Position numbers and translations under genes: made by a program. This document shows, in pieces, positions 25,264 to 37,152 of a stretch of DNA of 64,000 bases (the stretch's first letter is position 1; every line of letters starts with the position of its first letter). The notes under the pieces are model-generated. The model saw only the letters and a program-made list of their open reading frames with translations, made no database searches and was not told the origin of the DNA. Source of the stretch: Sanderia malayensis (lineage: Eukaryota; Cnidaria; Scyphozoa; Semaeostomeae; Pelagiidae); contig RQOL01000830.1 of NCBI GenBank assembly GCA_013076295.1, positions 84,996 through 148,995 on the forward strand, in the 5' to 3' direction.

Positions 25264-26865
25264 AGGAACATGACATGGATGTTGGCAATGACAAAGAGGA
25301 AGGAGAACGAATGCTGGCCGCATTGAACCCTGAACAGCGAGCCATATACACGGGAATCACTGATGCTATCAACGCGCAATCCGAACAGAACTGTCACTTT
25401 GTTGACGGGCCGGCTGGAACCGGCAAAACTTTCCTTTACAACACGTTGGTTCACAATCTGCAAGCCAATGGACATAAAGTTCAGTGCATGGCGTGGTCAG
25501 GAATTGCTGCAACACTGCTCATAAATGGTAGAACTTCACACTCTACCTTTCAAATTCCTATACCACTTCAAGCTGAATCAACGTGTAATGTCAAGAGACA
25601 GAGCAGGAGAGCGCTGGTATTTCGCGAAACTACCCTTTTTATATGGGATGCAGCTTCCATGGTTCCCGCACTTGAATTACAAGCAGTCGACCAACTGCTT
25701 CGAGACATTACACATGTCGACAGACCATTTGGTGGCAAGTTCATGCCACTTGGTGGTGACTTCAGACAAGTTCTACCTGTCGTCACAAAAGCAGGAAGGG
25801 AAAGAATTGTAGCAGAGACACTAAAATCACACCAGATCATTGATCTATGGACAAAGTTTCAGCAGCATCGTTTACACACCAACATGAGAGCCGTTCAAGA
25901 TGATTCATACCGTGAATTCTCAGAATGGCTTCTGAGACTTGGCAACAAGAAAGAAGCACACGATGCACTGCACAACGTAATTCTGCCACAACAGATATGC
26001 ACTTTGTCTAAAGAAGACATGCTAAATTTCATGTTTCCCAGGCCGAACACACCAGACTCACACCTAATGATGGATCCTGTAACAATGTCTGAACGCTGTT
26101 GTCTGACTCCAAAGAATGACTTATCACATCAAGCAAATGACTTAGTTCTGGATAGACTTCAAACAGCTGAAAGAACTTATTACAGCACAGACAGTGTTGT
26201 CACAGACGATCCAGATGAGGAAGAGGCCTACCCCATTGAATTTCTCAACCAACTCACTTCGAATGGAATGCCGTTGCACAGACTTAAACTCAAGGTAGGA
26301 ACAGTACAATATTTCATCCTATTAACATTAGATTATTATGTGCAAAGGTAGTGCACCATAAAAAAGGCCTCATTAATCACAATAATATTAATTGCATTAG
26401 GTTGGTGCAACGATCATTCTTCTGCGGAATCTCAATCCAAAGAAAGGTCTTTGCAACGGAACAAGACTCATAGTTCGGCATTTCCGACGTCACATGATCA
26501 CGGCAGAGATCATTACCAAGGAGCACAGATGACAACGGGTCATGATTCCCAAGATCACAGTCTCCACTCAGGACACGGAAATGCCGTTCAAAATGAAACG
26601 CCGACAGTTTCCAGTCACACTTGCATACTGCTTGACAATCAACAAGGCACAGGGGCATACACACATTCAAGGGTACGGGCATTGTGTGTCAACGCAGATC
26701 ATGTCGCACTTAAGTGTGATGTACAGCCGTTACTGGAACCCTTCTAGAATGCATTCATTCTACATAACACTGATCTGCGAAGACCAACTGGACATTACAC
26801 CCTCCAGATGTCCAGGGGTGACTGCACCACACACAGCAGTCGGCACAGTCCTGAATCCTGCGTAG
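25264..26865 (+). pseudogene. Helitron 1 PIF1-like helicase portion (broken)
   Basis: The exon at 25264-26294 encodes the helicase core: Walker A GPAGTGKT, then SGIAATLL, a Walker B-like WDAASM where the family has Asp-Glu, and GGDFRQVLPV. The Glu-to-Ala change at Walker B would by itself be expected to abolish ATP hydrolysis. The exon from 26401 has the later motifs VGATIILLRNLNPKKGLCNGTRL, then an in-frame TGA at 26527, then FPVTLAYCLTINKAQG and a C-terminus unlike the family, consistent with a frameshift after INKAQG. In Helitrons the helicase unwinds DNA during transposition; this copy cannot be active. Confidence 0.9.
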
Positions 26866-29388
26866 CGCCCGATTATTAAGAGTTATGCGTTGCCATTTTC
26901 TCCGATATTGCCTATGGGAAAGTGGATTTCCTTACTCCGTGAAAACTGCAAGTTGTCCCTTAAAGATAATTGCTTTTTGCAAAAAACACCATTATCAATA
27001 ACATCCCCCCTCTCCTTTTAATACGTCAAAACTTAGTCTATAAGCTATAAAGGCCCCTTTAGTGTTTACTGTTATATACTTCCAAATTTCAATTGCAGTT
27101 TCCACCAACAAGGAAAACTCGAACAAAGGTTAATCCTAGATGCTGGTGCTCGAGCTTTTAACTAATGTAACCGGCAATCTTATTCTTTTTTTGCCATGTA
27201 CAAACCTAATCCTCAAAACAAACGACCGCCGTTGTTGAAGGAATACATTCACGCCGTGCCACAGATGTATCCTTGCAGAGAGTGGAATGCTACTGAAGAA
27301 TCCAATTGAGGTACTGTCAGTTTGCCTAAACATGTCGCTTAATCAATCAATTTTGCAACCTGAACTACGGATTGTATGCATCAATTTTTATTGATATTGA
27401 CAATTCACCAATTTGAATAGCAAACTTCATCATGATTCAACCTTCCGCATTCGTACTAAGCATACAATACAAATATCTATCCACGTCATTTCAAAACATG
27501 TTTTTTGTACTGTAGTGTATATCTTTCAGATCTTCCGCATTAATAACAAGGTTTTTAAATTAGCGATTTGCGTTTTCAATAGTAGATAGCCAGGAGATTG
27601 ATATTTTATCTATCGTTACAGTTTCAATATTCATATATTTGTGTAGTCCCATGTAAATCTCCATTCAATAATATCATAACAACATCTATTGAGTTCGTTT
27701 TTAATTAGATGCATTTCTGCTAAGATCATTGAAACGAGGCGAGACTTCTGTCTCTCAATTCAAACGCCTTTGTGCTGTCTATGTATGATTTTCATCTATG
27801 TTATGTCTCATCATCGCACTATTGTTGGGCATCCAGTTGGATTTTGTTGCTGAACTTGATGAAATTTCACCTCATAAAGCCTTCCCGGCTCAAAGGAAAC
27901 AACTACCTTGCTGTTCACCAAAGATAAATAAGGTTCATTTTCATTTTGGACAATCAAACAATGGACATTTACATATGCATATAAACGAATTTGATACTCT
28001 GAAATGAGAGAAAATAAAGCTCATGTATACCCTTATTGACTTAAAGGAGACAACTAGGCTGCTATGAATGACAGGTCAACAATGTATATTTTCATCCCTT
28101 TGAATATGATACGTTGAGTAGAAATTGCTTAGCTTAGGCCATTTCTACTTTACTCACGCTTTACATATAGTTTGTTAGGCCAGAATTCTGGAAATTCTTC
28201 AATGCTTTTATCAGTACTTTGTTTTCAGAAAAAATGTGCATTGCTCTACCAACATCTTCCTGGGGCTATTATTTCCGTGAATATAGTTCCTAACCAATTT
28301 ATTGACTTTGTGGCTGCCTTCTTTGTTTTACAAGCAAAGCTCATTGATATCCCCACATGAAACTGCTTTCAATTTTGTGTTTATCCAAAATGTTTCATTG
28401 TTGTAATGTACATGAAGGAAACCAGTAAAAGTCAAGTTCAAGCCCTGGCAAAAATTCACACTTTATTTACTTACCACTTTCCTCATTCCACATGCATTGC
28501 ATATCTCTTTTGTCTACCACACTCATTAATGCTTTTTTCCTATTTTTGTACAGATTCATTTAGTCAAAGACAATGGAAAATTCCATCAATGGTTCAAAAT
28601 GTTCTCTTCAAATTATTTTCCAAATGAGGTATAATATTCAAGGTATGATGCTCTCTGTTCCATATGAATAGATAAATCAATTAATGCACCCTGCTTCAAA
28701 TACAGACTTAATAAATAAAGGCTGAATAATATTTCTGCATTGACTACCGCTAAACGTTTTCTTAACAAATCAGTTACAGTATTCCAAACCTGTAGATACT
28801 CAATTCTTCCACATTGTCACTTAATGATGTTCCTTATCAGCCAGATGTGTTCTCACAACCTCAGTATGCTAGGCACAGACAGCAATGATTTCACAACCAT
28901 TACAGCACAACATTTTCAAATTTAGTGGGAAGCATACATTGTATCAATCACTGATAGAATCTTCCATTACACAAAACAAGCGAAGATGGCTCTTACGGCA
29001 CAAGCAAACATTATTAATGCATTTTAATAATCTATATGTGCATAAATATATCTTTCTTATCATACTTGAATATTGACAGTCTTCCATGATAAGTTTTCCG
29101 TTGTAGATATCTTTTTACCAGAACCTCATAGTGTATGGTATCTCCTCATTCATTCACTGTGGGAAAGTGCTTCACAAAGTATTTCTGTTTTTTTAGTCAA
29201 CAACATTCGAATTGTATATACCATTGACACTTGCTTACATTTTCAGTATATAGACACTGTATAACATGAACTGTACTACCATCTTACAATGTGTCTCATA
29301 TCATAAAGAGCTTCGCCATACAATTAACATGTAAGCACAGAAACGTATTGAATCCTCACAACAATTACAAGATAATGGGAACTTCAAG
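26866..29388 (+). other. AT-rich spacer with a possible third duplicate segment
   Basis: No gene that I can support. Two short stretches resemble copy A of the segmental duplication: around 27830-27880 (a frame with FVAELDEIS, compare IATELDAEI near 2830) and around 28150-28375 (GACTTTGTGGCTGCCTTCTTTG and CATGAAACTGCTTTCA, compare 2950-3190). This suggests an older, third copy next to copy B. The 3' end of Helitron 1 is probably near 26.9 kb but was not identified. Confidence 0.35.
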
Positions 29389-29601
29389 TTACAAGCTTTT
29401 TTATAAGGAACCCACATGTATAAGGTAGAAAATTTAAGGAACGTTTAAGAAACCAAGGTAACATTGAAAAATACTTTCATCAATATTTTGATAAAAGTAA
29501 ATAAATGTTATGCATATATTATCAAACTGCTTTACAAGGAAACACAATTGTATCCTATGCAAGTCACTGTTTTTAATATACTGTTCTCATATTAATCCTA
29601 G

Positions 29602-30047
29602 CTAATTGACTTTAGTGATATTGCATCACTAAAAAGGCAATGTGCCTTCAAATTCAAGGCCATTAAAAGAGGCACAAAATTTCATTTTGTGAGCACCGAA
29701 GGCCGGCATCTGACAAAGGAAGAAATATCGTAAGTTGCAATGCAAAATTCCCACCTCATCTGTGAAACATACCAATAAATAATATAATATACAATAATTA
29801 ATGGAAGCTTCATCCCATATCAAGAGAGTAGTAATATATTAATAAATTAATATATATTTAACAAAGGATTAAATAGAGCAAGTTGCAATGCAATATTCCC
29901 ACATCTCATGTGTGTGTATAACATATTGCTTACTTTCAACTCCTTCTGTAACAATGTGTTTTTCTCTACAGGAAATCTGAAAAAATAAATATAAAAATAA
30001 CAACAAAAAAAGATTCAAAAAAAATAAAAAACCACAAAAAAAAATAA
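29602..30047 (+). pseudogene. Small split gene, unknown function (copy B, exon 1 missing)
   Basis: The exon at 29602-29729 aligns without gaps to copy A exon 2 (1332-1459), keeps the same acceptor (CCTAG) and donor (TC|gtaagt), and encodes QCAFKF followed by GTKFHFVSTEGRHLTKEEI. Over the last 18 codons, eight differ from copy A and all eight are synonymous. A following exon at 29972-30047 keeps the phase and ends in a Lys-rich tail. The ATG exon of copy A has no equivalent here, so this copy would need another start; I therefore mark it as a partial gene. The family is unknown. Confidence 0.45.
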
Positions 30048-30946
30048 AATGGAAGCACACACAAGGTGCATGTGGGGAGAGGTGCCCAGAAAAGAAATCT
30101 TATCTTTGGTCAGGGGCAGGGACAGAAATTAATTGTAAGTGTAATTGTGTTAATGTTTGTCTTTTGTTGGTTTTCTTTCACTGTTCTTTGTTTGTTTTGT
30201 TTCATTGTTAAATTCTGTATTATCCTAATAAGAGTGATTAATAATAATATTGTGGAAAATTATAACAAGACTACTACCTTTGAAAAACCATGCATTTTGC
30301 CAACAAATATTCACCAACAGTACCCACATGCTGTGACACAAACCCTAAAAATTTTGAACAAATGTATTTCAAAAACCCGTCTCTATAAATGAACTAGATG
30401 GCCTTTCGGATGCATAATGATCTCCTATAATTCAAAACCTACCTAAAGAACAGTCAACAGCTGCCTCCATTAACATGGCGCTACACATGTTATGCACTAC
30501 CTAAAATGCACGAATAGTACATGTATTAAAACGTAAAAAGAACAGAATCTTATATCATCTTCCAATACAGACAATGTATCTTATCTCTAGCACCCGTTTT
30601 TCTTAAATGTGGCCTATTCTCAAAGGATTTTGTCAAATACTATATTTCTTAAAGTTTGATACGCTGGAAAAATGAATCAAAACCTCCACAGAAATGCTAC
30701 AGATTTATTTTAAAGATTTAACTTGAAAGATCGCAATGATATAATACGATCTGGAAAACCTACTTACCATCGCCAGTGACCCACTCAGGAACAAAAAAGA
30801 CGAAAGGAAGGACGCACTGCCAGCAAGTTCTTTGTTCAGTCCAATCCAGCTCAATCAGAAAATTACGTCAAAACGAGACTGCATAACAATAGAACTTGTT
30901 GTATGATTTTGATTTATGCTGTCTTTCATCAACTTAGCAATTTTTC

Positions 30947-31991
30947 ATGTTGGTGGTTATGCTGTCCTAATATTTGCTTTCGAAATCTTGGACCGCAACG
31001 GAACTTGATGCCGAAATAAGACAAAATAAACCTGAGAGAAACATTCATTTTGCCGTAGCTGAAGGGTAAGTAGAGTTTACTTTTAGTTTCAGCCCATCAA
31101 GTTGACATTTTAAATACAAATTTCTTAGGCCAATTGTATGATCGGTTTTGTCTGTAATGACATAGGTACTATAATGTCATGTCATACTGATCAATATTAA
31201 TTTCTTTATTTCTTTTCATATTGACATACATTAAATCAACATCAACGGAAAATTAAACTCGACAAATTCTCTCTTCATTTAAATTATTTCTGAACTTAAG
31301 GTGTCATGGTCTCTGTAACCTCTATTCAGGCAGGTCCATAAGTTTCCCCACCTTCCTATTGTATCCTATTGTTTACCAATTGCTGATTGCTATCCTATAA
31401 TAACAACGCCTGTAAACAGCACATGCTGTAAGGCAACCTTTTTCAAATTCCTCTTTTATATTTATTCATCCATGCTAAATGGACCGTCCTAATCATGTGA
31501 AAGAAAGGAAACTATTGTTGCTTAAGTCACACTTAATTTTTGCTATGACGGCTTTTAATATATTCTCAAAACTACGTTACAATACAGTCAAGAAAGTCCC
31601 AATTGTTATTCCAGTTAAAAAAGTCACTAATTATGAAAAAACGATTTTTCTCTATCGACTTATTCAGCTCCAAAGGGCTATCTTATCCAAATCCAATTAA
31701 TTTTTACCCTCAATAGTAATAAATCAACATAATAAATAGAATATAATTTGTCTCTTTCAATTTGTAGATCTACTGATGTACATCATTGTACAAATGCAAG
31801 TACTCGAGACTTCATACCTATTGATTTGTCAAAATCCAATGCATCAGTATCATCTTATCATGGAAACAAAACCATAACTCTGTAAGTCAACATTAATTTA
31901 AATTCTGGATGCTCATCATAGATGTTCCTTTACTGTTTGTATTAGGTTGACAAAGTACCACAGCCAAGTGTCAATGCATGCACTCAACTAA
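30947..31991 (+). pseudogene. Small split gene, unknown function, with early stop (copy B)
   Basis: Exons equivalent to copy A: 30947-31065, 31768-31881 and 31946-31991. Exon 1 has an ATG but a TAA at 30968-30970, where copy A reads GAA. Exon 2 is full length (114 bp) and open, encoding HHCTNASTRDFIPIDLSK and then NASVSSYHGNKT; copy A has a one-base deletion in this exon. Exon 3 ends AAC TAA as in copy A. The two copies are therefore broken at different exons, which fits independent decay after duplication or an unidentified alternative first exon. Confidence 0.45.
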
Positions 31992-32208
31992 TAGCAGGCT
32001 AATTGTTGTTCTCCCTAAAACAAAACAAACTTTGATTTTGCATCTTAGCTACTGTACCTTCATTACGATGCTTGCCTGATGACGATTTTCAAATGAAAAC
32101 GAGGCTGATCGCTAAAACTAATTTTCATGCATGTTAAACACTACAATCGTGACAATAGATAGACAAGGGAGCTGGGGCGTGCCAAACAACTGTATGTGGG
32201 GTGGGAAA

Positions 32209-33542
32209 GGGCATCGGTGTTAGCGAATGCAGCGCACGAAGTGCGCCAACCACATTAAACTATTTTACCTTAACAGGCTCCGTGAAGCGAGCGTAGCGAG
32301 CGCCCTCGGCTAGTCTACATATAATAAAATGTGATCACACGTGCCCGGAGGGACCAAACAATGGGCCATTGTCTCTCGAACCATCGACGTTCGAAAAAAC
32401 AATGGGTTCAAAGGAGCGGGGCTGTGAACACAAGGGATTTTTTTGTGGGGTTCAGTGAGGGTGCAAATTGGTATAGAAATGATCGCTGCATTGTGCTGAT
32501 GATTTTGTACTATTTGGCTAATTCCTACTCCAAGCGGTTCGGGAGTTATGGCCAATTTTATGTTCCCACTTTCTAGAAAGTTCCGAGGACGGAGTTAATG
32601 AGATGCAAAACGAGCAGGGAGAAGCACATGTTTTTTTGGTTGAACGGGCGGCAAGTTGCTCGTGTTTAACCACGAATACGTGCCGGAAATTAATTGTAAA
32701 GACGTGTCAATTGTTGTCAGGACCTGTGGAGACAATGTGTGGAGAATTATTTTAAAGTATTTAACTGTTTTTGGGTGGAAATAGCACGAGTTTTGTTTTG
32801 TTTCACCTCACGTTTTTTGTGTTGAAGCAAGGGCCTAACGAAAACACGAAGACAATTTTGATTTTCTTGTGTCGTTCTGGACCGATTTTGTGCATTTAAA
32901 TTTTCGATAACTGTTTAATTACACGAGAACTGAAGTTATCTGGGGTTGTTTTTTTTGTTTTGTCGATTTTCCTCTGATTTTGGACAGTTTTGGCCGAGTT
33001 TGGGTTTTGCTGGAAAACACGAAATTTTCAAGCAACACGCGTGTGTTTTGCATTCGCGAAAATTAATTTTTAACCTGCCAACACTTTGTTTTTTTGACCC
33101 AAATACTTTCGATTAATGTTCGCCAAGGTATCAGCTTCATGTTGGTGTAATTTGAGTTAAATTGGACAAATTTTGACCAAGTTAGAGGAATTTTTGTGTT
33201 TTTAAAGTTGGCTGATGAATAAATTTTTTCACGGGTTTTGTGTTGGGCTGCACTAAATACTCCCTTACAATTCAAAACAACAGTGTTAAGAAATGTGAAT
33301 ATTTTGATCGGATTCGCTGTTTTCTTAGCTACAGTTTGATATAATTTTTATTACAGATTGAGTTTAAATTTTACAGGATTGATTAAATTTTTGAAGGCAA
33401 CTTTTTTTTTTCAAACTTCACACTGAAGCTATCGACTTTCGGAAAGGGCTTTCAGGGGGGCGGCAGGGCGGGCGCTGGGTGGCCGCTTGCCAGGGGGAGG
33501 ATTCGACGTCCCACCTTTACTTTCTTTACAAATGTTGCGTCG
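32209..33542 (+). repeat. Satellite body unit B7
   Basis: Body unit adjoining copy B of the segmental duplication, as B1 adjoins copy A. The same stem variant GCGCACGAAGTGCGC occurs at both junctions. It lacks about 230 bp of the interior near 33110, where CGATTAATGTTCGCCAAGG joins two segments that are apart in other copies. It ends in the G-rich block and CCCACCTTTACTTTCTT. Confidence 0.9.
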
Positions 33543-34570
33543 TATTGTATGTATTGTAGGGTATGTATTGTAGGGTATGTATTGTAGGGTATGTATCGTA
33601 GGGTGTGTATTGTAGGGTATGTATTGTAGGGTATGTATTGTAGGGTATGTATTGTAGGGTATGTATTGTAGGGTATGTATTGTAGGGTATATATTGTAGG
33701 GTATGTAGTCTAGGTTATGTATTGTAAGGTATGTATTGTAGGGTATGTATTGTAGGGTATGTATTGTAGGGTATGTATTGTAGGGTATGTATCGTAGGGT
33801 ATGTATCGTAGGGATGTAATGTAGGGTATGTATTGTAGGGTATGTATTGTAGGGTATGTATTGTAGGGTATGTATTGTAAGGTATGTATTGTAGGATATG
33901 TATTGTGGGGTATGTATTGTAGGGTATGTTGTGTAAGGTATGTATTGTAAGGTATATATTGTAGGGTATGTATTGTAGGGTATGTATTGTAAGGTATGTA
34001 AAGTAGGGTATGTATCGTAGGGTATGTATCGTAGGGTATGTATTGTAGGGTATGTATTGTAGGGTATGTATTGTAGGGTGTGTATTGTAGGGTATGTATT
34101 GTAGGGTATGTATATAGGTATAGTATGTAGGTATAGTAGGTATAGTATGTAGGTATAGTATGTAGTATAGTACGTAGGCATAGTAGGTATAGTATGTTGG
34201 TATGGTATGTAGTATAGAATATAGGTATAGTAGGTATAGTATGATTTTATAATAGATATAGTATGTTGGTATAGTAGGTATAGTATGTTGGTATGGTATG
34301 TAGTATAGTATGTAGGTATAGTAGGTATAGTATGTTAGTATGATATGTAGTATAGTGTGTAGGTATAGTAGGTATAGTTTGTTGGTGTGTTATGTTGTAA
34401 AGTATGTAGGTATAGTAGGTATAGTATGATTTTATAGTAGGTATAGTATGTTGGTATTGTATGTAGTATAGTATGTAGGTATAGTAGGTATAGTATGATT
34501 TTATAGTAGGTATAGTATGTTGGTATAGTATGTTGGTATAGTATGTTGGTATAGTATTTAGGTATAGTAT
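33543..34570 (+). repeat. Minisatellite array 7, two sequence families
   Basis: Bases 33543-34109 are the 14-bp TGTATTGTAGGGTA family. From about 34110 to 34570 the unit changes to GGTATAGTATGTA / GGTATAGTAGGTATAGTATGTT types, with larger blocks (such as the TATGATTTTATAGTAGG block) repeated two or three times. The second family is not seen in the main satellite. Confidence 0.93.
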
Positions 34571-34820
34571 GTATGTATGTATGTAGGGGCATGAGCGGTT
34601 GCGAATGCAGCGCGCGAAGCACGCCAACCAGATTAAGCTTTGTTTACTTGACGGGCTCATGTATGTATGTATGTATGTATGTAGGTATGTATGATGTATG
34701 TATGTATGTATGTATGTATGTATGTATGTATGTAGGTGTGTATGTATGTATGGGCATGAGCGGAGTGAATGCAGCGTGCGAAGCGCGCCCACCACATTAA
34801 ACTTTTTGTACTTGGCGGTG
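34571..34820 (+). repeat. Module, GTAT tracts and truncated body start
   Basis: GTAT tract, a shortened module (about 34588-34660, ending GACGGGCTCATG), a GTAT tract with GATG and TAGG interruptions, then the first 70 bp of a body unit (34752-34820) cut off after CATTAAACTTTTTGTACTTGG. Confidence 0.9.
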
Positions 34821-36564
34821 TATTTGACAATAGCTACTATGGAAGAGAACCCACTGTCAGAAATCGTCCTTTCGTTGACCTAACTTCTGACTTCCCGTTA
34901 GATTGTAAACTCGAATAAAATAGACTTCTGTGAATTTAGGAGATCATGTTACGCATTTGGCTCTATGTTGCTTAGTAACAACATGCATGCAGCTAAATAT
35001 TGACACCTACGTACGATACACTCTGACAACAAAATACAACAAAACAGACGTTATTTTTAGCCTAAACGTAATCAGCTTACATAATCAATAGTGGATTTAT
35101 TCATCACACCACATAGGTTGCACCCTGCCAATAAGCTTTCGACTACAGTTGCCACTGAAGTTGTTATTTGAAAGTGTATATCGTTCAAATGGCTAATCGA
35201 GTGCAGCTTCTTGAATACTATATGTTAAATTATAACCAATCAAATGCCTTGGCATTTTCATCAAAATTTTTCAAAATCTTTCATCAAAAGCTAACTTCGG
35301 TTTTTTTTCTACAAATTGGAACGGACTTCATTTTCAAAATGTTTCGGAACTCGGGTCCTGTTTCAATTTGTATAATCTCATGATATTTACTACCCCATGT
35401 TGCTTATGACAGGTTGTTCATTTTGCAGAATTTACTTTCTGAAGTATTTTGCCCCACATTTAATATAAGAACCAACCTGCATTGCGGATGTTCTGCATTT
35501 CAAGGGCGTTTGAAGGGAAACAAATTCCTCATTGAAGGGTTTCTCATTTGTTAATGAAGTTATTCGGAATTTCCAAAATTCGAATAGTCAAAAATATGCC
35601 ATTCAAAAAAATATTTAGGCTAGAGTGACGTTATGTACAAATTTTTTAAGGTTGTTTGGGGAAAGGGTTGAATGAATAAGCTCATTATCACGCACATTTT
35701 ATTAAGTTTCAATTTTCAAAATTTTACCCACAACATTAAGTATTTTGTTTTTACAGGGTTTTCTTTTTGAGGTTTTTGCTTTGTGCAGTATTCTTTATGC
35801 AGCTCTACTAGCAAAAAATTTATGTTGATGCTGGCAGTTGAGATTAAAATTCAAAACAACGGAGAGAGTTTCAAATTGCCACCAACTGCTTGCAGCTCCC
35901 AATAACTTCTATTCAAGTTACTTCCAGACAATGGTTTGTGTATTGTTCACTATAAGTAGAATAAGCGTATTGAGTACCTAGACAATATAAATAGCTTGGG
36001 ATTCGGCAGAAAATTGATCTTCTGTGCAGCAAAGTAATACTTAACATAAATTTCAAATTCTCGTCTCAACCTCAACATGCCTAATCCCTAGGCTAAAGCC
36101 TATTCCAACAAAGAGATAAGTGGTATGGGTATCGTATCTGAGAAGTATTGAGATGAATTGATTATGGGAACAGAGCTCAATGCAGCTGGAATTTATGTAC
36201 CATTTATAGACTTTTTGAGATCATTAAAGGTCCTTCAGCATTGAATTCATGGCAGTTCTCAAGTTGACTCTAACAGTTCTCAAACACCCCCTAACAGTTC
36301 TCAAACTAGTTTATAAAATTGCATACAATGTACACTGAACTGTGTAACCTGGCTCAAGGCCTAGCAGTAAAAGTTCCTAAATATTTGGCCACATTTTAGT
36401 TCTAAAAATTTCTTAAAAAATTTTTAATTTAATTAAACTAATTTGCAGTGAAAACGAAGAAAAAACATTGATGTGGCAAAATGTCAGTATTATAACCAAG
36501 AAAAAGCATCAATGACAGAAATCGTCACGTGGAGCCGACAATGTTATGCTTAGCACATAAAACA
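34821..36564 (+). other. No recognised gene
   Basis: AT-rich sequence on both strands. Frames are short and carry no recognisable domain; I see no repeat family shared with the rest of the window. Confidence 0.5.
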
Positions 36565-37152
36565 TACCATATTTCCTCTATTAAGCGCCCGGGCGCTTAT
36601 TATATATTTCGCAAAATTGAGTGGGCGCTTATTAGAAGGGGGCGCCTATTAGAGGGGGGCGGTTATTTCATAGTCCTAAAATTTTAAAACCGAACATCTT
36701 CAAAAACAAAACAATAGTCTTATATTAACAATAATAGTATATAACAATAATCAATAATAACAAAGTTATGAATGTTATATATTGACATACGTTAAAAAAA
36801 TGCTATGTTAGCATTTTTTTAGAAGAAATGAAGAAGCGACAGCATGGTAAAGCCGCACACATGGACATTGAAATGACAAACATTAAAGATGGAAATTTTC
36901 TTTAAAATATAATGACTAACTTTGGTCTTAAACTACTTGCTTATGTTGCCATTGATAAAAGAAGGGAATTGATGTCTATTCACGTTTCTACGCTATTATT
37001 TGAACCAAACAGTGAAAATGTAAGAATTCTATTAGTCGCCCTCGGCGGTTAATAGAGGGGGCGCTTATTTCATACTTTTTGATTTTAGGGTGGGCGCTTA
37101 TTGGAGGGGTGCGGTTAATAGAGGGCGGGCGCTTAATAGAGGAAATACGGTA
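36565..37152. mobile_element. MITE with 28-bp terminal inverted repeats
   Basis: The left end TACCATATTTCCTCTATTAA continues into GCGCCCG, and the right end is the reverse complement with a single mismatch (TACCGTATTTCC at the outer end, 37141-37152). Inside are several further copies of the subterminal motifs GGGCGCTTATT and GCGGTTAATAGAGG, and a perfect 12-bp-arm hairpin at 36794-36820 (AAAAAAATGCTA / TAGCATTTTTTT). No transposase is encoded. A target-site duplication is not obvious, so the superfamily is not assigned. Confidence 0.85.

Larger units (their letters stand above)
21887..26865 (+). mobile_element. Helitron 1, decayed, near full-length coding region
   Basis: Rolling-circle transposon coding region in the order Q-rich N-terminus, CxxC zinc motif, Rep (HUH and tyrosine) domain, PIF1-like helicase. 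Exons with clean splice sites (22324-22446, 22617-23139, 23417-23754, 23882 onward, 25264-26294, 26401 onward) show it was an intron-containing gene. Stops at 23740, 24086 and 26527, a frameshift near 24430, loss of a coding block between the exons ending 23139 and starting 23417, and a scrambled C-terminus show that it is dead. I did not find the terminal TC or CTRR-plus-hairpin ends, so the element's true limits are unknown. Confidence 0.9.
29389..32208 (+). repeat. Segmental duplication, copy B
   Basis: Second copy of 1-3978, same orientation. It starts with CAAGTTACAAGCTTTTTTAT matching base 1 onward, jumps to the equivalent of about base 1180 (so exon 1 of the first small gene is absent), and follows copy A to the start of a satellite body at 32209. 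It also lacks the stretch equivalent to about 2985-3300. Point differences are frequent, so the duplication is old. Confidence 0.85.
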
